A stretch of 64,000 nt of DNA from contig OY787448.1 in assembly GCA_963678855.1 (NCBI GenBank), positions 1,860,001 to 1,924,000 on the forward strand, given 5' to 3'. Shown here in pieces: positions 39,488 through 49,527 of this stretch. Both the position numbers and the translations under genes were made by a program. The notes under the pieces were generated by a model. That model searched no databases, was not told the DNA's origin, and saw nothing but the letters and a program-made list of their open reading frames with translations. This DNA is from F22 sp963678855 (GTDB lineage Bacteria > Bacteroidota > Bacteroidia > Bacteroidales > Bacteroidaceae). How positions within the stretch are numbered: position 1 is the stretch's first letter; each line of letters begins with the position of its first letter.

Positions 39488-40184
39488 GCAAGATATTATA
39501 TCAATGATATGGAGCAGTGCCAAAGGTTTGAGAACCTTTGGGCACTGCTCTATTGTTTTTACGGGACTATTACTAAGTGGTGTGTTAGTGGCTTGTGGTG
39601 ATTCTTCTAGTAGCGAATTTCCACCTGTGAAGTTTGAGTTTGCTACGGCTTTTATCGATGAACTTGGTGAGGTTGATGAAGTACGATTGGATGATGGCCG
39701 ACTATTGCCATTAAGTAAACATGTGCCAACCTCAGATTTGGCTGAGGGCGATACTGTGCGTGTCGTGTCTTATTATCAAGTTAATGATCAAAACCAAGTT
39801 GAAGTACGTTCTATGCGACTTGCTGAGACGGTGATTCCAGCGTCTATTACAGATACTTCTTTAAACGTTCCTGTGGAGCTTATGAGTGCTTCGCAAGGTT
39901 TGTATCATCTAAATCTAGTGTTAGGTGTCCAGCATACTGATGAGGAAAAGCAATTCCGCGTACATCCTGTGTTTTATGAAGCACGTCCGCCTGCGCAATC
40001 TACATTGCACCTGCATCTGTACTATGATACAGAAAATTATCGTAGGACTTATACTGAGCGTGTGTATATGTCTATTCCGATGTCTGATTTTTTGAATGAT
40101 TTCACTCCTGATTTTGAGATTGTCATGTATTGGCATGATGTTAAAAGTGACGTAGAGAAAACCTTAACGGTATATTGGCGTTAA
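39480..40184 (+). CDS. NigD-like lipoprotein
   Basis: 234-aa predicted lipoprotein with hydrophobic segment and lipobox LVAC (Cys39 from the first ATG, Cys31 from ATG 39504), then acidic GDSSSSE. The mature part has an OB-like N-terminal strand set (FIDELGEVDEVRLDDGRLLP, EGDTVRVVSYYQV) and a second beta domain, the layout of NigD-like proteins of Bacteroidales, whose function is not settled. Oddly, the signal-peptide codons include a strong terminator-type hairpin (39512-39550). The first ATG overlaps the upstream stop codon. Confidence 0.6.
   Translation: MRKQDIISMIWSSAKGLRTFGHCSIVFTGLLLSGVLVACGDSSSSEFPPVKFEFATAFIDELGEVDEVRLDDGRLLPLSKHVPTSDLAEGDTVRVVSYYQVNDQNQVEVRSMRLAETVIPASITDTSLNVPVELMSASQGLYHLNLVLGVQHTDEEKQFRVHPVFYEARPPAQSTLHLHLYYDTENYRRTYTERVYMSIPMSDFLNDFTPDFEIVMYWHDVKSDVEKTLTVYWR
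39512..39560 (+). terminator. Terminator-like hairpin inside signal-peptide codons
   Basis: Arms GAGCAGTGCCAAAGGTT and AACCTTTGGGCACTGCTC pair over 17 bp with one bulge, loop TGAG, then TATTGTTTTT. It would end the transcript of the preceding acyltransferase-like gene, yet lies within the open frame of the next gene. Confidence 0.7.
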
Positions 40185-40213
40185 TCCTTTGTTTATTTAT
40201 ATTGATGATATAT

Positions 40214-40245
40214 AGAGCGTGGACTTAAGTCTGCTCTCTTTTTGT
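40214..40245 (+). terminator. Terminator after NigD-like gene
   Basis: Hairpin with arms AGAGC..GACT and AGTC.GCTCT followed by CTTTTTG. Confidence 0.65.
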
Positions 40246-40632
40246 TAGTGCATCAATATTTTATTAATTTCCGATGTTATAACCTAGCGTTATTTCTGTC
40301 TTTATAGTATTATATTTGTGGGGCGGTCTTTTGATCTGTCTCACTTTTTTTGTGCTTATGTTTACGTGTTTTTTGTGACGAGCGCTTTGAGTAGGTTTGC
40401 TTTGTTGTCTTGTTTATTCTTGTGTGTGAGTTCCCTTTTTGTAGTTGACGTGTTAAAGTTTTAGCCGAATGTTTATTAATTGTGTTTTGGTGTTTTTTCT
40501 TGATTTGTCTATATTTATTCTAGTTTGTAGCAATTGTTCTTTGCCTATTTTGTACCAATATATCTATCATGGATTTGTTAAAGTGAAACAATATTGTAAC
40601 ATTTTCTTCACATCAATTTAAAATTGCTTATG
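40246..40632. other. AT-rich intergenic stretch without gene
   Basis: Very T-rich stretch between the NigD-like gene and the surface-protein locus. One TATATTTG box at 40311-40318 lacks a good -33 partner. I see no coding frame, repeat or RNA gene. Confidence 0.5.
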
Positions 40633-40663
40633 TTGTAAATTCCACTCGTTTATTGTAAATTTG
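40633..40663 (+). promoter_or_regulatory. Promoter of surface-protein locus
   Basis: TTG at 40633-40635 and TAAATTTG at 40656-40663, spacer 20, giving a leader of about 125 bases to the small gene at 40794. Confidence 0.65.
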
Positions 40664-40793
40664 TGACTTAAATGCGAAGTTTATACATGACGTGTCTCTA
40701 AATATGCAGTAAATGCTGTTGTAGAGCTAAATTTTGTCTAGCTGATTAATATGTGCTTACAAAAACGAGTTTTAATAAAATAGGAAAATTATT

Positions 40794-41018
40794 ATGAAGA
40801 AGAATTATGTACTACCTCAGATGGCATGTCTTGAGGTTGCGGTAGAAGGTGAAGTGTTTGCAGGGTCCTTAAACACTTTTGGAGCTTCTACTGATGTAAA
40901 CACGGGTAATTTGGGAACTGGTTCAAGTTCAGCTGCGAGTACTTTCTCATTGCGAGAACCTGTATCGAGAGGTGGAGAGACTGAAAGCAATGAAATTTAT
41001 GATGAATTGTTTCAGTAA
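40794..41018 (+). CDS. Small leader-like protein, function unknown
   Basis: 74-aa protein with no signal peptide. It begins MKKNYVLPQMACLEVAVEGE, followed by VFAGSLNTFG and a Ser/Thr/Gly-rich tail ending in acidic residues. A pattern MKK-Y-P-...-E-G-(L/F)-AGS is common among unnamed short Bacteroidales proteins. It is 33 bases before a large lipoprotein gene and probably shares its promoter. Possibilities include a secreted small peptide with an atypical leader or a regulator; I cannot assign a function. Confidence 0.65.
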   Translation: MKKNYVLPQMACLEVAVEGEVFAGSLNTFGASTDVNTGNLGTGSSSAASTFSLREPVSRGGETESNEIYDELFQ

Positions 41019-41051
41019 TCAAAAAGTGTAACTTATTTATCAAAGAACAAG

Positions 41052-44000
41052 ATGAAACTATTCAAATTATTCTCTTTGCTAGGAGTTTTTGCTCTTGCAG
41101 TGTTGGCTACTGGTTGTAGCAATGATGACTTTCAAGAAGCAGAAAAAAAGTCATCTGAGATTATCACGATTACCGCTTCTGCTCCATCTGAGGGTGAAGA
41201 TACTCGTGTAGCTTTTGACAAAGACAACTTTTCTCTATCTTGGAAAGTTGGTGATGCATTTCAGGTTTATGGTGATGCTGTTGCTGGTGAGAAATTTACT
41301 TGTGCTTCTGTAAGTAGCGGTCGCGGTGCCTTTAATGGAAATAGACCTTCTTTCGCTGGTACTAAGCATGCATTCTATCCTGCAGCTAAAACCAACAATG
41401 CAGATGGTAACGGTTATGAGTTTGCTTCTTTTGATTATAGAGGCCAAATCCAAATAGGGAATGATAATGTGGATGAGCTGTCTAGCTATCTATATATGAC
41501 TGGTACTGTATCTGAAGATAACACCGTTAACAACTTTGTACTACATCCAGCAATTTTGAAGTTGACTATTCAGATGCCAACTGACTTTGCTGGTTCTGTA
41601 GAACAAGTGGATGTTCAGTTTGGTTCAACTCCTATGAAGTCTAAACATTATAAAAATGCTAGCTGGCAAGACCTTGATGAAACATCTTCTACTCAGTCAG
41701 TCCTGCTAGACGGAGTAAGCTTAAGTGTTGATGAAAATTTGGTAGTGTATATGGCTATCTCGCCGATTAACGTTGCTAACGATACGTTTACTCTGACTGT
41801 TACTGATGGACTTGGAGGGAAATATGTAAGAGAGCTTACTGGTTTTTCGTATAATTTTGAAGGTGGTAAGGTTGTTCCTGGATTGTTTAGTGTAGAGCTA
41901 TTTATCGAGAACCTAGGGACCATATCAGAATTGCGTCAATATTATGCTGATCAAAATACAACATCCCAAGTAGCTTACACGAAAAATGTCGTTGGTGTAG
42001 TGACGGCTAGTATTGGTGGGAAAACGTTTATTCATGATGGAGTTTCTGGCTTGTATGTTGAAAGAAATTTGACTTCTGGTATCGCTCAAGGTGACAACGT
42101 GGTTGTTGCGTTGACTGGTCTTGATGCCTCTGGCGGTCGCTTGGAAGCATATGCAGACTCTTATTCGAAATACGAAACTGGTACACTTACACTTGACGAT
42201 GTTCTAGTAGAAAGAACCATTGCAGAAATCAAAGCTTCTTCTTCTTCTAATAGTGAACCTAATGTACCTATATATTCGGTTATTCGTGGTGCTTCGTTGA
42301 CATCACTTGACAAAGGAAGCTTGATCTCTCAAGGTGGTGATGAAATTAAGATTTATGGTTCTAGTTATTCGGGTGATATCCCAGTCGGCGCTTGTGATGT
42401 GTACGGTGTTAACTATAGCAATGGCTCTAATCAAGAATTTATTGTTACTAATATAGTAGCTGGAGAAGTGGTGCCATCTATGTCTTTTACAGTTGATCCT
42501 GTTGATAATATCTTGTCTGAAGGTCAAAATGTTACTGTTGCGGTCAAATCAAATGTTTCATGGAAGGTTGTTTTGAAGCACGGTGAAACTGAGATCTCTT
42601 CACAAGAAGGTTCAAATTCACAAGATGTAACTGTGGCTATTCCTGCTAATGCATCAATAACTGAATCTGCATCGTATACCGTTGAATTGATTTGTCTTGA
42701 TGCTGAAACTACGCTTACAGCTGATCCTGTTGCCTTGACGCAATTAAAAGCTGGTGAAGAACCAGCTTCTACTGAAGTGAGTCTGTTTGATTTCCACACA
42801 ACTGTTTCAGGATGGAGTCTGCCAAAATATGATATTACAGATGTAGCCATTCGTGGTGTTGTTGTATACCAAGAGGCAGATAAAATTTATTTGAGTGATA
42901 AGACAGCAGGTTTCTGTTGTTATAAATATAGAGAATTTACCAACTTCGTTGTTGGTGATGTTTGTGTGGTTACTCCATCAGAGCTGAAGGAATATCACGG
43001 TCTTGTCGAAGCAACTAAAGGTGCTTTTGAAAAGGTTGTTGATGAGACTCAAGATGAAACATCTGTATTGGTTGATGTTACAATTGATGAAATCAAGAAT
43101 GCTGCTGATACTCATTATCAAGGAATGTATGTACGTCTTTCTGGTGTGTCGCCAAGTGCAACGAACTGGGCAAATAAAACAACTCTTTCTAAAAATGGAG
43201 TTTCAATAAGTACGTATAATAATGCTTCTTTAGCTGCTCTTAATACTGTAGAGTGTACACTTGACGCATTGTGTGTAGTAGATTACTATGATGGATATCG
43301 CTTGATGGTGATGTCTGTGGAGAATATCAAAGAGCCTGGTTATATTAATCTGTCAGCGGATATCTCTTCTGCTATTGCTATTGATGGATCAGTAGATCCT
43401 ACAATTACTGTGGAATCTAATGTCACTTGGACTGCTCAGGTTAGTGGTGAAGGTGCAAGTCTTCTCACTGATGCTTCAACTATTTTGGTTGATCTTCCAG
43501 CTAATACTACTGGTGTTGACAAAATATATACTGTAACAGTCACTTCAACTGAAGATGCAAGTCTAGTTAAGACAATTGAATTGGTTCAAAGTGGTCCGTA
43601 TATCAGTGATTTGGCAGCAGACAAATCAAACAACTTGCTTGCTGATGGTTCCGAAGACCCTGTTGTTACAGTAGACGCAAATGTTTCTTGGACACCAGAA
43701 GTTAGTGGTGGGGCTACCATTTTTGATTATGATGCTACTTCGATCATTGTAGATCTTCCTGAGAATACTACTGATCAAGAAGTGACTTACACAGTAACTG
43801 TAACTTCAACTGATGGCACTATTGTGAAAACGATTGATTTGGTGCAGCTTGGTGCTGGTGCTGTAATTGTAGCTAGTCCTGGTGCAATTAATGGTAGTGT
43901 TGTTGAGTGGAGTATGACAAAGGCAGCTGGTACAGATTTGGTGCGTGAAGTTAGCATAGATGATTGGATTGCTAAATTATCATTTGCTTTTGATGGCGCT

Positions 44001-44450
44001 ACTTACAAGACCCATAACAGTGGCTTTAAAATATATGGTGTAACTCCTAAAGATACACCTCAGAGTAATAATTATTTTGAGATTGAAGTTCCTGTGAAAA
44101 GCATTTCGTCAGAGACAAAAGTTAATGTATTTATGCATACAGATGCTGACACAGGAGGAGGCCCTATGTACATGTATGCTGAGTGTAGTTTTGATGATGG
44201 GGTTTCTTATGTTGCAATGCCTGAAGAAGATGATACGTATATTTATGATGTGACTAATAAATATTACTATGTCGGTAGAGGTGATGGTCATCAAGGAGAT
44301 GATAGACCACATAATTTTACTATGACAACTGACTCTGAAGTGTCAAACACAACTGTAAGAGTTAAAGTCTATTTTTTCAAAGGACTTAAATCTGGTAGTG
44401 GTGTTTATGTGTCAAAGAAAAATAAGGTTATTGTGAGCTTTTCTGAGTAG
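41052..44450 (+). CDS. Large multidomain surface lipoprotein (fimbrillin-like, OB-fold, BACON)
   Basis: 1132-aa lipoprotein with signal peptide and lipobox LATGC (Cys22) followed by SNDD, an acidic patch typical of surface-exported lipoproteins in the phylum. Modules in order: fimbrillin/Mfa-like domain (about 30-285); OB-fold DUF5689-like domain (about 290-465); BACON-like Ig domain (475-570); second OB-fold domain (575-765); two BACON-like repeats (765-850 and 850-940, each with ESNVTW or DANVSW-type cores); and a C-terminal beta domain (940-1132). BACON domains usually bind or space carbohydrate-acting parts; OB folds of this sort accompany extracellular nucleases. No enzyme motif is seen. 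It probably binds ligand or acts as scaffold. Confidence 0.75.
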   Translation: MKLFKLFSLLGVFALAVLATGCSNDDFQEAEKKSSEIITITASAPSEGEDTRVAFDKDNFSLSWKVGDAFQVYGDAVAGEKFTCASVSSGRGAFNGNRPSFAGTKHAFYPAAKTNNADGNGYEFASFDYRGQIQIGNDNVDELSSYLYMTGTVSEDNTVNNFVLHPAILKLTIQMPTDFAGSVEQVDVQFGSTPMKSKHYKNASWQDLDETSSTQSVLLDGVSLSVDENLVVYMAISPINVANDTFTLTVTDGLGGKYVRELTGFSYNFEGGKVVPGLFSVELFIENLGTISELRQYYADQNTTSQVAYTKNVVGVVTASIGGKTFIHDGVSGLYVERNLTSGIAQGDNVVVALTGLDASGGRLEAYADSYSKYETGTLTLDDVLVERTIAEIKASSSSNSEPNVPIYSVIRGASLTSLDKGSLISQGGDEIKIYGSSYSGDIPVGACDVYGVNYSNGSNQEFIVTNIVAGEVVPSMSFTVDPVDNILSEGQNVTVAVKSNVSWKVVLKHGETEISSQEGSNSQDVTVAIPANASITESASYTVELICLDAETTLTADPVALTQLKAGEEPASTEVSLFDFHTTVSGWSLPKYDITDVAIRGVVVYQEADKIYLSDKTAGFCCYKYREFTNFVVGDVCVVTPSELKEYHGLVEATKGAFEKVVDETQDETSVLVDVTIDEIKNAADTHYQGMYVRLSGVSPSATNWANKTTLSKNGVSISTYNNASLAALNTVECTLDALCVVDYYDGYRLMVMSVENIKEPGYINLSADISSAIAIDGSVDPTITVESNVTWTAQVSGEGASLLTDASTILVDLPANTTGVDKIYTVTVTSTEDASLVKTIELVQSGPYISDLAADKSNNLLADGSEDPVVTVDANVSWTPEVSGGATIFDYDATSIIVDLPENTTDQEVTYTVTVTSTDGTIVKTIDLVQLGAGAVIVASPGAINGSVVEWSMTKAAGTDLVREVSIDDWIAKLSFAFDGATYKTHNSGFKIYGVTPKDTPQSNNYFEIEVPVKSISSETKVNVFMHTDADTGGGPMYMYAECSFDDGVSYVAMPEEDDTYIYDVTNKYYYVGRGDGHQGDDRPHNFTMTTDSEVSNTTVRVKVYFFKGLKSGSGVYVSKKNKVIVSFSE

Positions 44451-44512
44451 AAAATTTTGTGGATGCAACAATGAGTTACTGTAAAACTCACTTAATCGTA
44501 GATATATAGTAT

Positions 44513-44545
44513 GAGGCAGGCCATTTCGGCCTGCCTCTTGTCTCT
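44513..44545 (+). terminator. Terminator after large lipoprotein gene
   Basis: 10-bp perfect stem (GAGGCAGGCC / GGCCTGCCTC), loop ATTTC, followed by a T-rich TTGTCTCTTT. Confidence 0.75.
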
Positions 44546-44975
44546 TTAAGGAAAATATCTTGACAGTCTCAAATCGAACTAATATGTCTATACGCTAGTT
44601 GTGTAATAAATTTGTAACATTCGGATTATTTAGCTTAAATACTTACAGAAGTTAAATGCGGGAGTTTCGCTTACAATGTACTCATATGATGCTATCTCAT
44701 CTATCATATGTAAACCAAATGCAAGAATTATTGATAATTTAGCACGAAGTTGATAATTCTGCTCATGTGGCATTCATATTTCATGCAAAATAACATCCCC
44801 AAAAGTTTTTTTGTCTACTCATTCTTTTGTTTCTTTGTATACTTTGACTTCATAGCCCGCACCGGTCAATTGGATTATACTTATACTGAAACTATTCAAG
44901 AGAGAGAGAGAGGGTCCAGTCCGTTGCAGACATAACTATTGTGTTGAGCGAAGAATAATCAAAAATAATAACTGA
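44546..44975. other. Intergenic leader region before TonB-receptor operon
   Basis: 430 bases without a supported gene. A near-consensus TATACTTTG at about 44838 and a short GA microsatellite (GAGAGAGAGAG, around 44901) are the only marks. The operon starting at 44976 should have its promoter here. Confidence 0.4.
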
Positions 44976-46691
44976 ATGAGAAGATTGACTAATCACACCC
45001 TTTGGGGGTGGTTGATGGCTCCACTATTCGTGTTGAGCCTTATGTCCTGCGTTGATGATGAGAACCGCGATGGTCTCCCACAATTGAAAGTAGAGGAAGA
45101 CGGGACATCTATTGTGTTTGAGAGTGAAATGTCAGTAAAACAATCTATCCATGTGACATCGAATCGTGCATGGACTGTACAGCTAAGTCCAGCTGATGCT
45201 ACAGACTGGGTTGTCATTTCAGACATGGAAGGTGAAGGTGATAAAACAATTACCTATTCAATTGTTGCTAATACTGGTGAACCTCGCCAAGCGATAATTA
45301 CCGTGTTCCTTGATAACCTTAACGAGCGTAATGGAACTATCGCTTTGACACAAAAAGATGCAGCTGGTCGTTTGTACGACTATGGTAATGGCATTCAATC
45401 ACTCAAAAGTCTTTATACCGGTTCTGACGTAACGATTACAGACGATACGTATATTACTGGTACAATTATCAATGATTTTAATGGTGGTAACAACAGTTCT
45501 TTGAAGAACGTTTATATTTCAGATGAAGAAGCAGGTGTGATGCTTCGTCTGGCATATAATCCTGAATTCAAGAAGGGCGATAAAGTACGCGTGCATGCCA
45601 AAGGGTATACTTTGACAAGCTATCGCGGTATGCTTCAACTTGGTGAGGTGACTTCAGATGCTATCGAAGTAATCGCTAATCAAGAAATGCCAGCTACTGA
45701 AATCACTCCTGAACAATTCTTGACAGGTGATTACCAATCGATGTATGTGGCTGTATCTGGTGTACAAGCTACTGAATCTTCTAAGGGCAATACATATGCT
45801 GACGGCTCAAACAGCTACAATATTAATATGGAAACACCAGAAGGTGATAAATTTATCGCTCGCTTCAATCGTTATACTGCTTTTGGTCAAGGAGAGACTT
45901 TCCCAGAAGGTAGCGGTGTGATCAAAGGTATCGCTGGTGTGTACGATACAGATATCCAACTATTCCCACAACAAACCAGTGACCTTGCTGGACTTACAGG
46001 TGAACGCTTTGTGGCTGCTGGTAACGAAATGCCTACATCTTATATATCTCTTGCAGATCTTCGTGCTGTACACACAGGTACAACAATCACGCTAGATGCA
46101 TCGTATGATGATAAGGGTATCCAAGCAGTTGTCTTGAACGATATCAAGGGTACGAAGTACACAACTAGCAAGTCTTTCTATGTGACTGATGGTACAGCTG
46201 GTATCCAAGTATATCTTTCTGATTATGCGGATTACGCAGTTGGTGATGACCTAGTGGTTTCACTTAAGGGTGCTACACTTGAAGACTACAAGGGCATGCT
46301 AGAATTGAAGGTCGCTCCTGAAGCACTACACAAAATGGGTACAAAAGCGGTGACTCCTAAGGTGATTACTGTAGATGAGTTCTTGACTGGCAACTACCAA
46401 TCTCAATATGTACAGCTCGACGGCGTACAAGTAGCTGATGGCGATTTGTCTGAAAACTGGACTTATACAAATTCAAGTAACCAATTGAGCCAATCTACTA
46501 TCGATATGGTGTCTTCAGATGGTAAGACATTTGCAGCACGCCTATTGAAGTGGGATGCACCATTTGCCACGAATCAAGTGCCACAAAAGAGTGGTAGCAT
46601 TAAGGGTATTGCTACTCAATTCAATACAACCATGCAAATTGCCCCTCAGACAGAGGCTGATTTGGCAGGAATGAATCAAGACAGATTCTAA
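44976..46691 (+). CDS. Surface lipoprotein with BACON-like and two DUF5689-like OB domains
   Basis: 571-aa lipoprotein (lipobox LMSC, Cys25, then VDDENRD). A BACON-like domain (about 30-125, core SVKQSIHVTSNRAW) is followed by two homologous OB-fold modules (about 130-345 and 350-571). Each module has the series ITGTIIND or ITLDASYDD, a strand NVYISDEEAGVML or SFYVTDGTAGIQV, a GDKVRVHAKGYTL or GDDLVVSLKGATL strand, and the end pattern QTSDLAGL or QTEADLAGM. No catalytic motif. It precedes the TonB receptor by 34 bases and may serve as its ligand-capturing partner in place of SusD. Confidence 0.78.
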   Translation: MRRLTNHTLWGWLMAPLFVLSLMSCVDDENRDGLPQLKVEEDGTSIVFESEMSVKQSIHVTSNRAWTVQLSPADATDWVVISDMEGEGDKTITYSIVANTGEPRQAIITVFLDNLNERNGTIALTQKDAAGRLYDYGNGIQSLKSLYTGSDVTITDDTYITGTIINDFNGGNNSSLKNVYISDEEAGVMLRLAYNPEFKKGDKVRVHAKGYTLTSYRGMLQLGEVTSDAIEVIANQEMPATEITPEQFLTGDYQSMYVAVSGVQATESSKGNTYADGSNSYNINMETPEGDKFIARFNRYTAFGQGETFPEGSGVIKGIAGVYDTDIQLFPQQTSDLAGLTGERFVAAGNEMPTSYISLADLRAVHTGTTITLDASYDDKGIQAVVLNDIKGTKYTTSKSFYVTDGTAGIQVYLSDYADYAVGDDLVVSLKGATLEDYKGMLELKVAPEALHKMGTKAVTPKVITVDEFLTGNYQSQYVQLDGVQVADGDLSENWTYTNSSNQLSQSTIDMVSSDGKTFAARLLKWDAPFATNQVPQKSGSIKGIATQFNTTMQIAPQTEADLAGMNQDRF

Positions 46692-46725
46692 TAACTCATA
46701 CGAATTATCTAAAACTAATATATAG

Positions 46726-49500
46726 ATGAAAAAGATTATAGCATTGTTGACGCTAATCTGCCTGCCTGTTATGATGATGGCTGCCCAAATAGGTGGTATC
46801 ACAGGGGTGGTTGTAGAGCGTTTAAGCCAAGAACCTATTGCAGGTGTACAAATCACATTGTTGTCTACTCCACAGCAACAAGCTACAACCGATGAAGAAG
46901 GACGTTTCGTTTTTGAATCTGTACCTTACGGATTCTATCAACTACGTCTTACTCACAACGATTACCAAACATCTATGATGGGTGTAAAGGTACAAGAGCC
47001 TATGCACGATATGCATAAACTGTCTCTTGTCGGTAAGAATGTGGCAACTCGTGATGTTGATGAACTAAACTTTGCAGCTAATGCAGGTATTGACGAAGGT
47101 GAAGGCTCAACAGGATCAATCGCCATGACAGCGACTCAGGATGTGTATGATAATATCGCTAGCTACGACTTCAGCGCAATGCGTTTCCGTAGCCGTGGTT
47201 TGGATGGTGGTACACAAGATGTCTATGTGAATGGTGTACGTATGAACGATGCCATGACTGGATATGGCCCTTGGAGCTTGTATGGTGGTTTGAACGAAGC
47301 TGCTCGTAATAAGGAAGGTATTAGCCGTCTACACACATCTGATTATGGTGTGTCTGGTGTAAATGGTGCCACAAATATCAACATGCGTGCCTCTATGATC
47401 CGTAAGGGATGGCGTTTTTCTGCTGTAAATAGCAACTTGTCTTATGCAGCACGTTTGATGGCTACTTACGCTTCTGGTAACCTAGATAATGGTTGGAGCT
47501 ATGCATTCAGTGTGTCGACTCGACAAGGTGGTAATGGCTATGTAGAAGAAACTGACTACAACGCTTACTCTTATTTTGCGTCTGTAGAAAAGCAATTGAA
47601 TGATAAGCATGCACTTGCTCTCTCTTTCTGGGCTGCTCCATACGAACGTGGTGCACAGATGGCATCTACTCAAGAAGTATATGACCTAGTAGGTGATAAC
47701 TACTACAATAGTAACTGGGGTTATCAAGATGGCGACAAACGCAATGCACGTGTAAAACGTAGTCACCAACCTATCGCTACATTGAATTATTTCTACACTC
47801 CAGATGAGAATACAAACTTCACTGCATCAATGAGCTACCGCTTCGGTTGGTCTGCTTATTCTGCATTGGACTGGTATGATGCACCAGACCCACGTCCTGA
47901 CTACTACAAGAACCTTCCTTCTTACATGGCTCGCCGTGGTGAAACAACAAAGGCTAACGATTTGGCAGCAGCTTGGAGAAATAATTCTTCTGGTATCCGT
48001 CATTTGAACTGGGATCGTATGTATCAAGTGAACCGTGAAAATACTCAAGATTGGGGTAACTACAAAGGTGTAGATATGGGTCCTGGTCGTTCTAAGTATA
48101 TCGTTTCAGACCGTCATACAGACCAACGTGATTTCAACTTAAATCTAGCTCTTGCTCACGTCATTGATGATAACTTTGAAATCAATGCAGGTTTGTCTAC
48201 ACGTTATAACCGTACTGAATACTATAACGAAGTGAAAGATCTTCTTGGTGGTAAGTACTGGGTAAATACGGATAACTTTGCAGAACGTGACTTCTCAAAT
48301 GCAGATTTCGAAACATTGATGAACGATGCAGGTAACCTGAATAACCTTGTAGTTGGTGAAGGTGACAAGTATGGTTATGATTACTATGGTAACGACCTAA
48401 GCTCTAAGCTATGGGTGGATCTTAAATACAATACTGGTAGCTGGAATACATTTGTAGCAGCTGAAGGTGGTTATAGTTCAATCTGGCGTGATGGTCAATA
48501 TCGTAAAGGATTGTTCCCAAACAACTCTACAGGTAATTCTACTAAGCAACGTTTCTATACATACCGTTTGAAAGCAGGTGCGAAGTACAATATGGGCTTG
48601 AACCAAAGTCTTGAGGCTACAGTTGCATACTTGAACGATGCGCCATTGTTTAAGAATGCGATGATCTCTCCACGTACACGTAACGAGTATGTTCCTCATT
48701 TGACAACAGAAAAGACATTTAGTGCCGACCTTACTTATACAGCGAAATATCCTTGGTTGGATCTACGCGTATCGGCTTACTATATGATGATCAAGGATAA
48801 GAGTCGTTTGATCTCTTTCTATGATGACCTACAAAACTCATTTACTAACTTCGCTATGAGTGGTATCGACCAACAACACATGGGTGTAGAACTTGGTCTT
48901 GAAGTGCCAGTGCCAGGTATCAACGGCTTGACTGCATCTGGCGCGTTAAGTTATGGTGAGTATGTGTATACATCTACCCCTTCATTTACTCAAACTCGTG
49001 ACAACAGTGCATCTGTTATCCTTCAAGACGAGAAGGTATACTGGAAAGGATATAAGGTAGAAAATTCACCTCAACTAGCTACTAGCTTCGGCTTGAACTA
49101 TCGTACAGATAGCTACTGGTTTATGGGAATCGATTGTGGTTACTACGGAAATTCTTATCTAAGCATGAACCCATTGCTTCGTACTGACTTTGCTATCGCA
49201 GGGATGACAGACGAACAAGCGGTAGAAATGCGTGAACAAGAGAAACTAGGTTCTGCTTTCCTTGTTAATGCAGATATCGGTAAGAGCTGGTATATCAACC
49301 GTAAGTATAGTCTTGGTTTCAGCCTACAAGTGAAGAACTTGTTGAACCGTCAAAGTATCAAGACAGGTGGTTACGAACAAATGCGTCTTCGTGACGTGGA
49401 TGATGCTGATGGCAACTTCATGCACTACGCACCGTTCGATTCGAAGTACTACTATATGTATGGTACAACATATTACTTCAACCTATATTTCCGATTCTAA
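46726..49500 (+). CDS. TonB-dependent outer-membrane receptor
   Basis: 924-aa receptor. Signal peptide (MKKIIALLTLICLPVMMMAA), a carboxypeptidase-regulatory-like Ig domain (about 22-105, GVVVERLSQEPIAGVQITLL and GRFVFESVPYGFYQLRL), a plug (about 120-250, with YVNGVRMNDAMTGYG) and a 22-strand-type barrel ending in YYFNLYFRF with terminal Phe. It imports a substrate across the outer membrane with TonB energy. No SusD gene follows; instead a DUF5689-like lipoprotein gene starts 27 bases later. Cargo is unknown; the downstream nuclease genes suggest a nucleic-acid breakdown product or a bound metal (inference). Confidence 0.92.
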   Translation: MKKIIALLTLICLPVMMMAAQIGGITGVVVERLSQEPIAGVQITLLSTPQQQATTDEEGRFVFESVPYGFYQLRLTHNDYQTSMMGVKVQEPMHDMHKLSLVGKNVATRDVDELNFAANAGIDEGEGSTGSIAMTATQDVYDNIASYDFSAMRFRSRGLDGGTQDVYVNGVRMNDAMTGYGPWSLYGGLNEAARNKEGISRLHTSDYGVSGVNGATNINMRASMIRKGWRFSAVNSNLSYAARLMATYASGNLDNGWSYAFSVSTRQGGNGYVEETDYNAYSYFASVEKQLNDKHALALSFWAAPYERGAQMASTQEVYDLVGDNYYNSNWGYQDGDKRNARVKRSHQPIATLNYFYTPDENTNFTASMSYRFGWSAYSALDWYDAPDPRPDYYKNLPSYMARRGETTKANDLAAAWRNNSSGIRHLNWDRMYQVNRENTQDWGNYKGVDMGPGRSKYIVSDRHTDQRDFNLNLALAHVIDDNFEINAGLSTRYNRTEYYNEVKDLLGGKYWVNTDNFAERDFSNADFETLMNDAGNLNNLVVGEGDKYGYDYYGNDLSSKLWVDLKYNTGSWNTFVAAEGGYSSIWRDGQYRKGLFPNNSTGNSTKQRFYTYRLKAGAKYNMGLNQSLEATVAYLNDAPLFKNAMISPRTRNEYVPHLTTEKTFSADLTYTAKYPWLDLRVSAYYMMIKDKSRLISFYDDLQNSFTNFAMSGIDQQHMGVELGLEVPVPGINGLTASGALSYGEYVYTSTPSFTQTRDNSASVILQDEKVYWKGYKVENSPQLATSFGLNYRTDSYWFMGIDCGYYGNSYLSMNPLLRTDFAIAGMTDEQAVEMREQEKLGSAFLVNADIGKSWYINRKYSLGFSLQVKNLLNRQSIKTGGYEQMRLRDVDDADGNFMHYAPFDSKYYYMYGTTYYFNLYFRF

Positions 49501-49527
49501 TTTGAACTAAGCAAATCATCTATTGAT

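Noticed and set aside
44750..44935. 61-codon frame upstream of the tandem-OB lipoprotein
   Set aside because: Low-complexity, contains a GA microsatellite, no ribosome binding or family resemblance; treated as leader DNA.
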